A stretch of DNA of 64,000 bases from Acridotheres tristis. Taxonomy: Eukaryota; Chordata; Aves; Passeriformes; Sturnidae. Location of the stretch: positions 34,915,320-34,979,319 of the forward strand of contig CM072919.1 of the NCBI GenBank assembly GCA_037013685.1, read 5' to 3'. Position numbers and translations under genes: made by a program. The notes beneath the pieces are model-generated. The model was given only the letters and a program-made list of their open reading frames with translations. It had not been told where the DNA came from and did no database searches. Positions 1 to 11,985 of the stretch are shown here, one piece after another (positions within the stretch are counted from its first letter, which is position 1; the number at the start of each line of letters is the position of its first letter).

Positions 1-2391
1 AATATTTAACATATCTGACAATATTAACATTTAATACTTAATCCAAACAGAGAAAACATCCCTGCTCAGAAGGTAATTAAGGAGTCTGTACCTGTGCAAA
101 GGGCACTACCAGGGAAGCCCAGGCTGATCCCACTCTGAAGCACACTACAGGCGATTCGGACAGAAGAAACTGGTATGCTCAGAATGGCAAAAAAACATCC
201 CAGTAGCATTCCTGCTTTCCATGTCACTTGTCTCCTTGTCTGAGGGTTTGAAACATGCTGAACATGACAAGTGAGGTGGAACAACTAACTAGTGAGATAA
301 GAATTTGTGTTCAGGTATTTACTTTCTCTGTACATTCAGATCAAATGCCAGATCAAAAAACTTTATGTTGATTTAAAATAAAATTATTATAACATAATGA
401 CCCCAATTAAAACCTGGTTGCCTGCAGCAAGAACTAATTCATTCCTTCACTGCCTAAGATTTGCATTCCTAGAGCCCATAAATTCATGAAGCATTATTTA
501 ATTTGCCTACACCCAAAGGGAAAGGGTGAAAAATAATTAAAATGTCAATTCTGAAGTTGATGTTTCTTTCACAGATCATGCAAACTCGTGAGTTAACTTG
601 AGATAGAGAGGCAGTCTCTTCTTCTTCCTTCCTTTACAGATCTTGAAGACCTAAGTAACAGTTTCCCCAAGCCATTTAATCCAGGATCCAATCTTTCAAA
701 TTCAGACGAGAAGGGGGACACTGATCATTTAACTAAGTAATCTGAAAAAATGCAATCTCAATAGATACATAATAGTTTCAATTCCACTACTTGATAAAAG
801 ACTTAATACTAGAAGCAAAACAAAAAAACAAACAAACAAAAAAGAACAAAAACAGACGTAAGGAATAAAAGACCTTGTAAATGTCATCCCACATTGCTTT
901 AGGATTCTGTACACCAGAAGCAACTTCTGCTCTATCTCTTCCATCTCTTTATTAGCACCTTTTCTCTCTGACTCAAATGTCCTATAAACATACTCCATAT
1001 GAATTTTAGGGAGGATGGCTTACAAATTAACAACGTAAGTAAAGAGAGAATATGTTGATAATGTTTACACGGCTGCTAGCCAGCAGATAACCAAAAAAAT
1101 ACTGAGAATCATGAAAACAGTAGATGCACATTCACAAATACAAACTGTTTTAAATAACCATAGTTGGCAGTAAAAAGTGATTTATTAGAAGTATTTAATT
1201 TTCAATCTTGCAGTAGTAAATGACATAAAGATCCAGTACTCCAGGTATAGAGCAATACGTAGCCAGTGTATTGAAAATTTTAATTGTTTTATGGCTGAAA
1301 ACACATTTCATTATTAGTAATCAAGATGGCCTATTATTAGTGTATAAAAACTAGAGGCCTACATTTTGAGATCTGCAACATGAGACAAAAAGTGCATCAG
1401 TGATTTTAACAACTGTGCTGTCAGCTATATCAGTCTTGAAAGCTTTATTTTTCCATATTCTTAACAAAAGTCAAAAGGTCTCTGTATGCTTCTCTTCTGA
1501 TATACCTCAAACACATTTAGACTAACTCATATTAGCCACTAACATGAACAAAACATGGACAAAAATAAGAGGCAAAAAGACACACATGAATACTGATAAT
1601 CAGTATAGTCATTAACATGTATCTTCTTGACAGAAGCAAGAAAAACACCACTGTTAGAAATTAATTACAGCACATTCAAGTGAGATGGCTAGACAGGTCA
1701 CTAGCAGGGTGGGGATGCAAACTGCAAACACACCTTTTACACATTTTATTATGCTGGCAACTTAATCCATTAAACTGTTTTCCCGTTCACTGCTCACAAC
1801 TCTCCACCCATGTGTGGAAAACATGATCAAATGTTCAGCATGGTTGCTCCAACCTGATTTATCATTTATGCCTTGATAAGAAGAAACAATATTTTGGCAG
1901 TGAACGGACTCCATAGAAGATTCATTACTTTGTTGGACAGTAAGTATTTCTTATTCATTGTCTGAAGTGCAGATCAAAATCCGTTACAAATAATGATGAC
2001 ACTCATCTTACAAAGAAAAATGCTGCTTTTAAACAGAAATCCTTGCTGCCTATGCAAAATAAACAAAATCTTTTACCTGGGATGTTTGTACAATAAAAAA
2101 ATAATAGTAATTTCAATGCAGCCACTAGAAAGAAAACAAACACAAAAATGCCCTGAGGCTAATGGATTCAGGATCATGTGAACAGCACCTAGAAATCCCA
2201 CACATTTTTAGGATTCTGTAGTCTAAGAAGATAAAAAAATTGTATGCACACAATTTTTTCTATGCCATGAGGCACTGGTCTATATATCAAGATGTATATT
2301 TTAAAATTCAAAACATGTAGTATCACCACTCTGTTATTTGGAAAGTGCTATAATGACAGCTATTGAACAAAAGGTATCCATGAAAAAACAG
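1..2391. other. sequence 3' of PIGG, no supported gene
   Basis: AT-rich, apparently single-copy sequence with no recognisable transposable element. It may include extended PIGG 3' UTR at its right end. Short open frames are present on both strands. One of them (minus, 729-998) has a coding-like stretch at 874-981 discussed in the findings, but its splice sites are weak and I do not call it a gene. Confidence 0.5.
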
Positions 2392-2397
2392 TTTATT
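2392..2397 (-). terminator. candidate PIGG polyadenylation signal
   Basis: The first AATAAA on the minus strand after the stop codon (tttatt on the + strand) lies about 183 nt downstream of the TGA. Using it would give a 3' UTR of about 200 nt. Other AATAAA hexamers occur further on (near 1746-1751 and 1443-1448), so the true site and any alternatives cannot be chosen from sequence alone. Confidence 0.35.
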
Positions 2398-2579
2398 TCA
2401 ATTCAACATTTTTAAAGCAAACTCAGTTTTAACACGATTAATCTTGACTAAAATAAACAACTCTTTTAACAATTTACTCTTCAACATCTGCAAAACAATT
2501 TAAAGCTGATATTTTCCTACTTCCATTCCAGTGGCACAGTGGACATTGCAATGCGGAACCACATATCACCCACTTATTT

Positions 2580-2805
2580 TCAGTCTTGCACTTTGTAAGA
2601 GTGGTTCTGATCCATTGCTGTGAAGAAGAGGCAGACAGCAGCTGTGATGAACACATGCACTCCCTCATACAGCAGCTTTGGCGAGAAGACACTCCATATG
2701 AACAGGTGGTAGCGCAGACCTGTTACCAAAATAACGTAGATGGCAACTGGAATTGAACGCATTAGAGCGTAGCAGAAACAGCCATGACCCACTGCTGCAG
2801 AATTC
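2580..2805 (-). CDS. PIGG: PIGG last exon with stop codon
   Basis: A 226-nt coding part of the terminal exon. The acceptor is tgtttttgttcccag, then G, completing an arginine codon. It encodes NSAAVGHGCFCYALMRSIP, a membrane segment around VAIYVILVTGLRY, the signature HLFIWSVFSPKLLYEG, a last hydrophobic segment VHVFITAAVCLFFTAMDQ, and a short tail NHSYKVQD ending in TGA at 2580-2582. The RYHLFIWSVFSPKLLYEG motif is shared by the ethanolamine phosphate transferase family near the C-terminus, and the FFTAMDQ ending fits PIGG. The tail after MDQ is short, as in the mammalian protein, but differs in sequence. An open frame starting upstream at MNSSVFVP begins in intron sequence and is not the true start of the exon. 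Confidence 0.95.
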
Positions 2806-5800
2806 CTGGGAACAAAAACAGAGGAGTTCATTCTCAGGCAAACTCAGAAAAGAAAAGAGACTGGAGTTCCTCCCCTCTTCAGCATTATTTCACAACACAA
2901 TGAGTATTCAGAGATCTCCACTTTGTGTAAGAAAACTTGATTTTTAATTGATTAACTGATTGCTAATACAATGAGGAACCAATAAAACTTATTCTTGTCA
3001 CCTCTATATATCCTATATATATCCTATAATGTATATGTCTGGTGTAAGTATACTGCAATAAACTGTCACTGCAATAAAGCTACCCAGTAGTTCACTTCAC
3101 ACTTAGATTGTTCTGTGTTTCAATGTATTTATTCTAAGTGTCAAAGTTTCCATTAAGCATTAAGTTTCAAGACAGCTTTGTCTCCTGTTGGCCTTACAAT
3201 GCCGTTCCACAGAACCTGAATGGTAAGAGGAAGAGAGGACTACAATACTTCTCACTGAGCTTCCTAATCTGTTCAATAACCAGATGGAGTCTGCACCCCC
3301 CTTGTAAAAAGCATAAAACTTGTCAGAGTACACTGCTGCCCATAGCCAGCAACACAGTACAAAACAACATAAAAATTGTGCTATTCAAAAACTTCACAAA
3401 GCTAATTAACATAACATTCTCCAAAGAATACCATATTCTTAGGTTCACAGGAGTGATACATTGCATTCCTGTCACAGCTGCTTTGCTCAGCTGGGTCCAC
3501 TGCATCCCAAGAAATGTCTGTCACATGTAACCTACATGGTCCAAATTTGCCACATTGATGTATTTCGGTGGGTGACAAGAGTCAGATGAAAATGGAAGTG
3601 AAAAGATTTTCTTCATTTTGACTGTACTCCCTCTCCTGAGGCACCAGCTCAAAGACATTATGCTGGGTTGGCGCTGTCCAATTTAACCCAAAATACATCT
3701 GCAGAGGTTAATTCACACTAGATTCAGATGTTTACTCCTTTAGACAAAAGGAAGGAAAAAACTATTTTATGGAATAATAAGCGAACATCTTCCTCTCCCC
3801 ATCAAAATATTTTACAGCATCAGTTCCCAAAAGAACACACTGGCAAAGAGTGGAAATGTTTTACAACAAAATCGTGATCTGAGAATCTGTTCTGCTCCTC
3901 CCAGTTTTTAATTCTAATCTTGTTCCAAGTAATAAAAATTTAACACAGCTAGCACTTCTGCAAGATGTTAATTAGTCACTTATGACTAAGTAAGCTACAG
4001 AATACAGTACTTTACATAAACCATTAAATTTCATATTCTTTAAATAAAAAATAACTAGGATACAGCCCTGTTTTCCAATGAAGTCAAAATGTAATTCCCA
4101 AGGCTTTCAGTAGAAGGAAGAACGGGTCATGAAAGCAGAGTTTCAAAATCAAGAACAGTAGGCATGAATGACTGGAAAAACATACATCCGATTCACAGAA
4201 AACTATTTCCCTTGCTGCTTAGACAAGGAAACTAAGACTTGGGAGTGAACTAGACTGCTCCCTACTTCTGCATAACTATCTTAGTCTTCCGTGAGCTCGT
4301 GTAAATAACCAGTTTTATGTTTAATAACTGGTTTTGTTGACAAGGATTAAATAAAGTGCAGTTCACTCAGTTTTAGCTGTTTTCATGCTGATATGAGTTA
4401 AAACAGTATTTGTAGCAAAAATAGTATTTGTAGTAGTCAGATGACCACTGAATGAACAGAGGAAATGGCTTTTCAATCAGACAAACAGGCACTTTTAAAA
4501 ATCATTTTCTAGAGTTAAAAAATGCACTTGATACACCATATAGATGAATCCCCAGGTCAATGATGCAATTCTTTCTGTATTCTGGTACCATAAAAATAGC
4601 TGTTTTCTACTTATAGGATACCTCTACTTAGAAAAGCTCTCAGCACTCACTTCACCTCTCAAGATAACACAGACATCTACCTTCAGCAGGAAAACTTGGA
4701 CAGTTTCACTGTACAATGCAGTGGTGCAATTTAGAGAAGGCAGCAAAAGCACACTGTATTCACAAAGTTAAACTGCTAGTGGGATTCAATAGCAGAATAA
4801 TTGAGTTTGTCTCACAGCTGGTGAAAGTGTTCACACATGCATTGCTGCAGAAAGAACACTGGAATGACTGACCACAAGCAGTTAGACCTACTGGGCCTGA
4901 TCCTAAGGCAACAACTTAACTGTTCAAGCACATCATCATTCTTCCCTCTTACTTCGGCCAGGGACAGAATTTGAACAGCTAATAGTAATACCTTTGTGTG
5001 CTCCTTCTCCTCATTCTACAGACACAGTGCCCAGAGCATCTCCAGGACACAGGGAAGCCAGCTACTGATAACATGAATACGACAATCCAGCTAGTTCAGC
5101 CAGTTCCTGAGTTACTCCAAATGAATTCACCAGGAGAACAGAGAAAGCTGGCTGTAGGATGCCACTCACACATCCTCATGTTTATGATCTGGACAAGCCA
5201 GTAATGAATAACCTTGCAAATTCTCAGTGCTATTTTCATTTAAAATAATGGAAGACCACAAGACACATTTAAAGTATCAATCTGTAACTAGTTCACACTG
5301 AACTGTCTCTTGAGCAATTTATACTTTTCATTATTTAAAGAAGAGCATAGACAGATTATAAACTGCACACAATACCTCCATGTTCTGACAAAATCAGCCC
5401 ACTATTATGGCCTCTGCACAATGCAGGAGTAACAAAAAGGAATTCTCAGCTTCTAATATTCAGCTCATCTAGGAAGTTACCTTATGGGAACTTGAAAGAG
5501 AAATCCATATGTGTTACAGATGACAAAGCATACCCAAACTTCATGTGAGATACAGGCAAAAAACAATGGTTTTTGGAGAATTCTGAAGCAAAGAACACTA
5601 CAGATTCAAATCACTAAACACACTGTTATTAGCATGCAAACATTAAGTGTGGTCTAGAGAACATATCAGCTTTCAGCTAAAATTGTCTTTTTAAATGGAA
5701 AATATTTAACATGTAGTAAAATATACCCAAGAAACTGTTATATTAATAGGTTTACCATTTGGATATCCTAAACCCTATTTGCAGATGTTTCATTAACAAA

Positions 5801-6434
5801 TCTTTTACTTCTCAATCCATCACTAAGGTGGCACTAAGATGAGTAATACAAGGGCTTGCAAAATGAAAAAAATTACGATGCCAAAAAAAAAACCCAACCA
5901 AAAACAAAAAAACAAAACTATTTTCTTGCAAAAACATGTATCCTAGTTATATAGAATACTTGGCAGCTGGTGGCAACAAGCTTTGTAGCTTAAAAATCAA
6001 GCAAAATATCTCCATAGATAGCCCTACAAATGCAAAGGAATTTTAAAATACACTTTACAGTATTTACAGTGTTCCAATCCTTTTTCGAACACACCATATC
6101 AAATAACCATTTTAGAAATATGCAAGCATATGAGACTGGAATACCCTACTACTGTCACTTTGCTAAGGTTGGAGGAGGAGGGGCGTTCTGGAGGGTTTCA
6201 GTATGAATGTGCTGAATCCCATCAATGCAAGCTACCCTCTAGCATTGCCGCCCTTCCACTCCACCTTTCTAGCTGAATATCACTGCCTATGTTATCTCCT
6301 ACTGGAGATACTGAATTTGCCTATTTGAAGGCAATTTTTACTGTATTAACATCTTCTACAGTATCAAATGGCACTTCTCTCTCTAGGCATTCTGCAGTTT
6401 CAAAGATCTCCCTGTTTAGTGCCCTTTGAAAAAT
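2806..6434. other. last PIGG intron, unique AT-rich segment
   Basis: No gene or transposable element is recognised. Small features: an AT-rich run of tatatatccta units near 3002-3035, and a short A/C-rich run at about 5881-5920 that resembles in miniature the block at 7758-8056. Confidence 0.5.
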
Positions 6435-6440
6435 ACTTGG
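6435..6440 (+). repeat. left target-site duplication of solo LTR
   Basis: acttgg directly before the LTR. The identical hexamer follows the LTR at 6989-6994. A perfect 6-bp duplication fixes both ends of the element. Confidence 0.85.
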
Positions 6441-6988
6441 TGGTGTGGTTGTCTCAGTTTTAATGGTTTGTTCTGATACCCCTGTGTTAATGACTCATAC
6501 CCAGTTAGTACCCTCCTCCTAAGCTGCCGATCTAACCAGATCAGCAAGTTCTCTGTCGATGCCACCTTGTGCCAACTCCCTGCTTGTAAATCCCCTTTGT
6601 AAATCCCCCAGTCCTTGAAGCCCAATTGGTTTGTTTAAATTGTTCCCTCTGGCTGTGTTTCCTCATTGGGTTATGTATTGTAAATCCCGCCTTGTGCTCT
6701 TCCCCAGCCTTCTCCCTACTGGTTGTGTGTTTGTACTGTCCCTTAGAACCTCCCCCATATAAAAGTCCCTGTATACCCAGTGTCTTGTCTTTCATCCCTG
6801 ACCCTTCCTTGCAATAAAATCTCCTTGGAAACTATATGGAAGACCTCTCCCTCATCCTTGCCTCTGCTTGTGCCAATTACATCTGTGCTGTAGAGCATCT
6901 GCTCTAAACTGTATCCCTAATCTCCTTTGGGGACCAGCCCACTCTCGGCGTGGTTCTGGGAGCTAGCTGTGACTCCAGCACCGCGTCA
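6441..6988 (+). mobile_element. solo LTR of an endogenous retrovirus
   Basis: A 548-bp LTR that begins TGGTGTGG and ends CGTCA, within a perfect 6-bp duplication (acttgg). Reading on the + strand, a U3-like part is followed by a TATA box (tataaaa, 6758-6764), a polyadenylation signal (aataaa, 6813-6818) 50 bp later, and a C/T-rich U5-like end. No internal retroviral sequence is attached, so it is a solo LTR left by recombination between two LTRs. Six-base duplications are typical of class II (beta/alpha-like) avian ERVs. The family name is not determined. It is antisense to PIGG. Confidence 0.85.
6758..6764 (+). promoter_or_regulatory. TATA box of the solo LTR
   Basis: tataaaa preceded by a C-run (cccccata) and followed 50 bp on by aataaa at 6813-6818, the usual spacing in a short R region. 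It would drive transcription on the + strand, antisense to PIGG, if still active. Activity is unknown. Confidence 0.6.
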
Positions 6989-6994
6989 ACTTGG
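6989..6994 (+). repeat. right target-site duplication of solo LTR
   Basis: acttgg, identical to 6435-6440. Confidence 0.85.
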
Positions 6995-7757
6995 CATTTT
7001 GTTCATCTGCCCCATGTATACTAATGAAGGGTTGCACTCAGAAACCATGCAGCATTCCAAATGTCTCCAACATCCTAGAATATCTGAAATGTGTAAGAAA
7101 TTTCTCTGATCAAAGCAAGTATCAATCAGTTTGGCAGCAAGAACAAATTTGCTACATCTCTTCCACATGTTCCACTCTTGCTTAGGATAATTCTACAATA
7201 CTATTTTAGATTATAGAACACAATCCTGCATTGTCATGGAAAAACACTTTATATTTTTAGAAGTTCCAAGGGAATCAAGAGTCCTCTGGAAATTTACATT
7301 ATTAACTCTGGTAGAAACTACCAATCTGAACAACTTTTTTAAGGCTATGAAGTCACAGTTTTTGTCACCACACCCTATCAATGGAGAGATGTCCAAAATG
7401 GTGGTTGCCAGCAAGATAAAAGGGCTGTAAAGTATATTCTGCCACTGCGAAAATGGTGGAACTTGGGGATGGCTGATTATTCTCTGCCCTTTGCATTCTC
7501 TTTCCCAATAAGAAAGGCAGAGAAGGTACAACTACCCAAGCAAGGTCATGTCTGTGGCAGTAAGTTACAAGGGACTGTAGCACATGAGGACTGAAGTTCA
7601 GCAGGTTCTCGAAAAGATTTAGCTATAAAAAGCTATTAGGCCTTGAAAATTCAATTCTCTTCCTTTCAGCATCAGGAGTACAAAAAATAGAATTGTATCA
7701 ATGTTTCTTCCTGTTCTCACTGCTGGCATAATCAATTGTGCTTTGAGCTTCACATCA
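6995..7757. other. intron, no recognised feature
   Basis: Mixed-composition intron sequence. A minus-strand open frame of 106 codons (7211-7531) resembles no protein I know and has no splice or start context. No repeat family is recognised by eye, although an old decayed transposon cannot be excluded. Confidence 0.4.
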
Positions 7758-8056
7758 GCAAAAAAACCAAAAAAAACCCGAAAAACAAACAAACAAAACC
7801 CCACCTCCACCCAAAAAAAAAACCCAACCAAAACCCACAAAAAAACCACCAAAAAAACCCCCAAAACAAAAGCTCAACAAAACAAACAAATAAACAAAAA
7901 ATCAGCCAAAAAAGCCCTTAAAACGCACACACAAAAAACCCTCACAACACAATCACACATACACCCCCTCAAAAAACCAACCAACCAAAAAAAAAAAACC
8001 CCAAAAACAAACAAAAAAAAACTTCAAAAAAAACCCTCAAAACCAAAACAACCTAT
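7758..8056 (+). repeat. A/C-rich low-complexity block
   Basis: About 300 bp made almost only of A runs and C runs (aaaaaaaccc, aaacccaacc, caaacaaacaaa). On the PIGG-sense strand this reads as G/T-rich with repeated GGGTTTT-like words. The 197-codon open frame across it (K/T/P/N/Q-rich) is a composition artefact. It has no fixed period, so it is not a clean microsatellite. Confidence 0.85.
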
Positions 8057-8548
8057 TCCTGTTGATACAGGCCCAGATTTTACTGCAGCAAGGTATAACC
8101 AAACCATCCTAATAAGCAAAACACAAATCCTAAGTATGTCAAAGCCCAGCATTGGTCAATTTTCTGTGACTATTCTTCCAAAATTCACTCAACACTTCAT
8201 AAGGTTTCCAGTTGGAAAAAAACATGAAGCATTTTACACTGGCATTATACATGCAAGGAATAACAAGAACATTTACAGCTTGATTTTCTGTTAGGGTGCA
8301 TCTGCAGGCTTTCCTGCCCATCTTTGTAAACAAACAGTTATTCTTCACGATCTTAGCTAAAGCCCTAAAGAAATACTGCATCCAACAATTGTTATTGATA
8401 GATGGGATCTGAAGAAATTTAACATAGACTGTTAGTGTCCAAGTTATTTGATTAAATTTAACAAGTTAAAATATACCAGTATAACAAGACACACTGACAG
8501 TGACACAAAGCATTTCTAGAAAGGTAAAGCACAATTTAAGTATGGATA
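8057..8548. other. intron, no recognised feature
   Basis: AT-rich intron sequence between the A/C block and a CR1 fragment. Nothing is recognised. Confidence 0.4.
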
Positions 8549-9535
8549 GGAAACTGGTCAGCAAGGCCAGACGAGGTGATCTGTGTTTTTTATTCAGTGT
8601 GGCAGCCAGTCACAAGTAGGGTCCCACAGTGAATGTTACTGAATCCGAAACTGCTCAATGTTTCCATAAATAGTCTAGATGGTAGGATTGAAAGCACCTT
8701 CACTAAAGTGCTGTTGGCACTAAATTGGGTGTCGAGGCGGACACATTAGGAGAGCTGTCTTACAGAGAGATCTGGTCAAGCTATCAAGACCTGTATGAAG
8801 TTTAACAAAGTGTAAAGTCCTGCATCCAGGTTACGGGCTAGGATGCATGTGGCTGGGAAGCAGTGCTACTGAAAGGGACCTGGGGGCACTGGGGGACAAC
8901 AAGCTAAACATGAGCCAGCAGAGCACTGCTGCAGCAACATCAAAACATATCCTGTGCTGCATCCTCAGGGGGCACTACTGGCTGGGAGAGATGTGATTAT
9001 CCCAACTCTACTGAGTGCTTGTTAGGCCATACCTGTAGTACAGTGTTCAGTTCTGGTCCCCCATCCACCCAAAAAGACATGGACAGACTGGAAGGGCACT
9101 AAAGAAGGACTGGAGAGGATGGAAGAGCTCTACAGCATAAGACAGTAGGAGTTAAGTCTCTTCTTCATGGAGAAGGCTCAGGGAGACTTCATCACAGCAT
9201 TCTTGTACTTAATTATTTAAAGACAGCAACAAAGGATGAGGTGTTCTCCTTACCAGGTGGTGCACGGAGAAAACATAAGGCAATGAGTACAAGTTGCGCT
9301 TGGGAGAGGTTTCAGCTCAGTATAAGAAACACTTGTTTTGTAGTGAGAACATTCAATCACGGATACAATCTTGCCAGGAATCTGGTAGAGTCCTCATCAC
9401 TGCAGATTTTCAAGACAAGAGTGGACAGCATGCTAGATGATCTCATGGAGGCTCCTGTTCCCAGAAAATGTTGAACCACACGATCTTTTAAGGGCATCTG
9501 CAACTTAGGGTGTTCTGTGGTTCTGTGAAGCAATG
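8549..9535 (+). mobile_element. CR1 LINE, 5'-truncated, sense on +
   Basis: It aligns by eye to the 3' kilobase of CR1, from the late reverse-transcriptase region (ggcagccagtcacaag) through gacctgggggcactggggga, acatgagccagcag and tgttcagttctggtcccc, to the CR1 3' end ttctgtggttctgtg. All frames are broken by substitutions and small indels, so it is an old, dead copy. The 5' edge is approximate; the 3' edge is set by the degenerate terminal 8-mer repeat typical of CR1. Confidence 0.88.
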
Positions 9536-10529
9536 CTCACTCTTCTACACTGAGGGCAGAGTCAATTCTTTCTTGTATTTTTCCACTACAGTAACTGTTT
9601 TTAAACTTGTGACTTAAATAAAATAACAGCTCTCTCCTCAAATTACTCCTGCCACCCCAGTAACACACACTCAAGAAGAATTTGTTAACTTCAAGAAAAG
9701 GTGTGAGGAAAGAAGATAGAAAAATCCTAGATAAATGCAGAATGACAGTATGTTGTGTACAGTTCCATCCACAGCTACCAGAACCAAGCAATTATGTTGG
9801 CCATGTAATAGATGAGAACAGAAAACTAATGGTGAAAAGGAAAAAACTTGTAAGAATAGTAGGACTAGGCCAATACCAGCAAAAGTACAAGTTACATCAA
9901 GAAACATTGCTACAATAAAGAGATATGTAAGCAAAGGTCTACAAATATGACCCTCTCTTTCCAGTAGTGTTCTGAATGACTCTGCTTCTGCTTGAGCAGA
10001 AGCATAAACCACTCAGTCGAACATCATTATGCAGCTCTTCCTAATTTAAGAGAGGAAACAAAGTTGGTACTATGCTCCAATCAGTTTCAGAATAAAGAGG
10101 AAGAAACACGCAAAGTACTGAAGAGAAAGGGGGCGATGGGATAATTTCTTCAGTGCACTGTGTATACTTCATGCATTGTATGAGAATATTGCTCCCAACT
10201 TTCTTCATAGCTTTTTGTAGCACAATGCACAGCATATTCATCTTCAGAGACTCTTTATTCCTTGTGGTGCAATGAGATGTCTTCTGGGATTATACAGGAA
10301 TACTCATACTAAGCCCAAGTGTCAAATATACTTTTTACTTTGGCAAGTTTATAGGGGTATTGGACTTCTTCGTAATTCAGCTTTGTGCAAATTACTTTTA
10401 AGAACAATACTCAGCATTAGGATGAAGACTGTAGATACTTTCTCTGGAAAACAAAATGGATTACAGCATGATCTGTAAACCCATACCCTAAGATCTCTGC
10501 AAAGGATGAGACACTGCTAATACCATTAA
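9536..10529. other. intron, no recognised feature
   Basis: Unique intron sequence with only short chance open frames on both strands. Confidence 0.4.
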
Positions 10530-10623
10530 GTGTAAAAGGAACAGTGTAAAGTGTAAAAGGAACAGTGAAAAAAATGGTTTCTCAGGAAGTAATTCTCAGG
10601 AAGTTCCTTCTCAGGAAGTAATT
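10530..10623 (+). repeat. two small adjacent tandem repeats
   Basis: First, gtgtaaaaggaacagtg occurs twice in tandem (10530-10567). Then a ctcaggaagt word occurs three times within about 45 bp (10578-10623). These are local slippage-type duplications. Confidence 0.8.
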
Positions 10624-10833
10624 AGTTGCAAAACCAATCTGATTTTTGATGAAGATACCTTGTTTTAGTAGTTGCAGACCCTCTTCCTAGCTGAGAAGAC
10701 AGACAAATCAACACAGGATTTTTCAGGCCATAGTTTTGGTGATACTGTAATTATAATGGCTCTGAGACAGAAAATATAAACAGACTACACAACTTTCAGA
10801 AGACTGTAGATGTTAATTTGCACTTAAGAGTAT

Positions 10834-10970
10834 AGGGAAGGAAGGAGGGAGGATTCCAGGAAGGAAGGGCTGCAGGAAGGAAGGGCTCCAGGAAGGAAGG
10901 ACAGACTCCAGGAAGGAAGGAAGGAAGAAGGAAGTAAAAGAAAGAAAGGAAGGGAAAGGAAGGAAAGAAG
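10834..10970 (+). repeat. GGAA-rich minisatellite
   Basis: Repeated ggaaggaagg, including three copies of a longer unit based on tccaggaaggaagg between about 10854 and 10920, fading into aaagaaagg. It is purine-only on the + strand. It adjoins the coding-like fragment to its right. Confidence 0.9.
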
Positions 10971-10984
10971 CCAATACTGTGCAT

Positions 10985-11215
10985 GCCAATGGCATCCTGG
11001 TGACGCTCTCCATCAGGTCTACTTGGTACTGAGGGTCATCCCCTGAAAACATGGAGCTCAGAACCTTGACAGACATTTGGGCCAGGAGAACACCCAGGTA
11101 CCTGCCCTGGCTGGTGAAGTTTGATGCAGTCTCTTGCAGCACATTCTGTATCTGTGGCATCACCTTGTATCCTATGCACTGCTCTGCTGCAAGGCCTCAG
11201 CAGTGAGCAGCGCTT
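10985..11215 (-). pseudogene. decayed protein-coding-like fragment, unidentified
   Basis: On the minus strand this stretch has coding-like composition unlike its surroundings. One frame reads through about 65 codons including VMPQIQNVLQETASNF, YLGVLLAQMSVKVLSSMFSG and YQVDLMESVTRMPLA. Just upstream, a neighbouring frame reads PKALLTAEALQQSSA before a stop, as if one frameshift separates two parts of one helical protein. The amphipathic helices could suit a HEAT-type repeat protein such as the bird-expanded MROH family, but I cannot identify it. The fragment ends where the GGAA minisatellite begins. Confidence 0.35.
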
Positions 11216-11234
11216 TGGGGCTCTTGGAGGGATG

Positions 11235-11985
11235 ATGACTTGTCCTCACTGCCTCTGCTTCTCGTTGTTCTTGTTCTTCTTATTCTTCTTGTTCCTGCTA
11301 GTGTTCTTCCTTGTCCTTGTCCTTTTTCTTCTTCTTTTGCTTTTCCTTATGCTTTATTTTCTGCCTTTTCTTCTTAATGTGCTTTTTGTCTTATGCTTTT
11401 TCTTACATTTTACTCAAGCTTTTTCTTATTCCTTTCTTTCTATTTCTGTTCTTATAGGTTTTCTTATTCCTACACTTATTCTAATTGTTATTCTTATTCT
11501 CATTCCTTAGGCTCATTTTAATTCTTATTTTTCATTTTGTTTTCTTTTTCTAATGCTTTCATTATGTGTTTTCTTTTTCTAATGCTTTTTGTCTTATGCT
11601 TTTTCTTACTCTTTTACTTAAGCTTTTTCTTATTCCCTTCCCAATTTTTATTCTTATTTTGATTTATTCTTATTTTCTTATTATTATTTTGCTTTTTATT
11701 ATCCTGCATTTTCTTCTTCTTAAGCTTTTTCTTACGTTTTTTATTCTTCTTAAGCTTTATCTTATTCTTTTCCTTATTTCTACTCTTTTTCTGATTATTT
11801 TCCTATTCTTATTATTATTCTTATTCTCATTATTATTCTTATACTTTTGTAGTACTACTTCTTTATCTGCTTCAACTTCTAATGGTTCTTCCTAATATTC
11901 CTATTCTTATTCTATATCTTTTTGTGATTTTCAGGGTGCTTTTGTGATTTTTTGGTGTGGGGTTTTGGTTTTTTTTTGTTTACTA
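11235..11985 (+). repeat. pyrimidine-rich (TTCTTA-like) degenerate repeat block
   Basis: About 750 bp with runs of ttcttattcttattc and related words, strongly pyrimidine-rich on the + strand, ending in a G/T-rich run near 11930-11980. Long leucine/phenylalanine-rich open frames here (11121-11510, 11566-11895) reflect composition only. Confidence 0.85.

Noticed and set aside
7701..8294. 197-codon + strand open frame, K/T/P-rich
   Set aside because: It lies almost entirely in the A/C low-complexity block, where stops are depleted.
9671..10012. 113-codon minus open frame
   Set aside because: No recognisable domain, and it overlaps other chance frames in unique intron sequence.
11121..11895. 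Leucine/phenylalanine-rich + strand open frames resembling membrane proteins
   Set aside because: Translation of a TTCTTA-type simple repeat.
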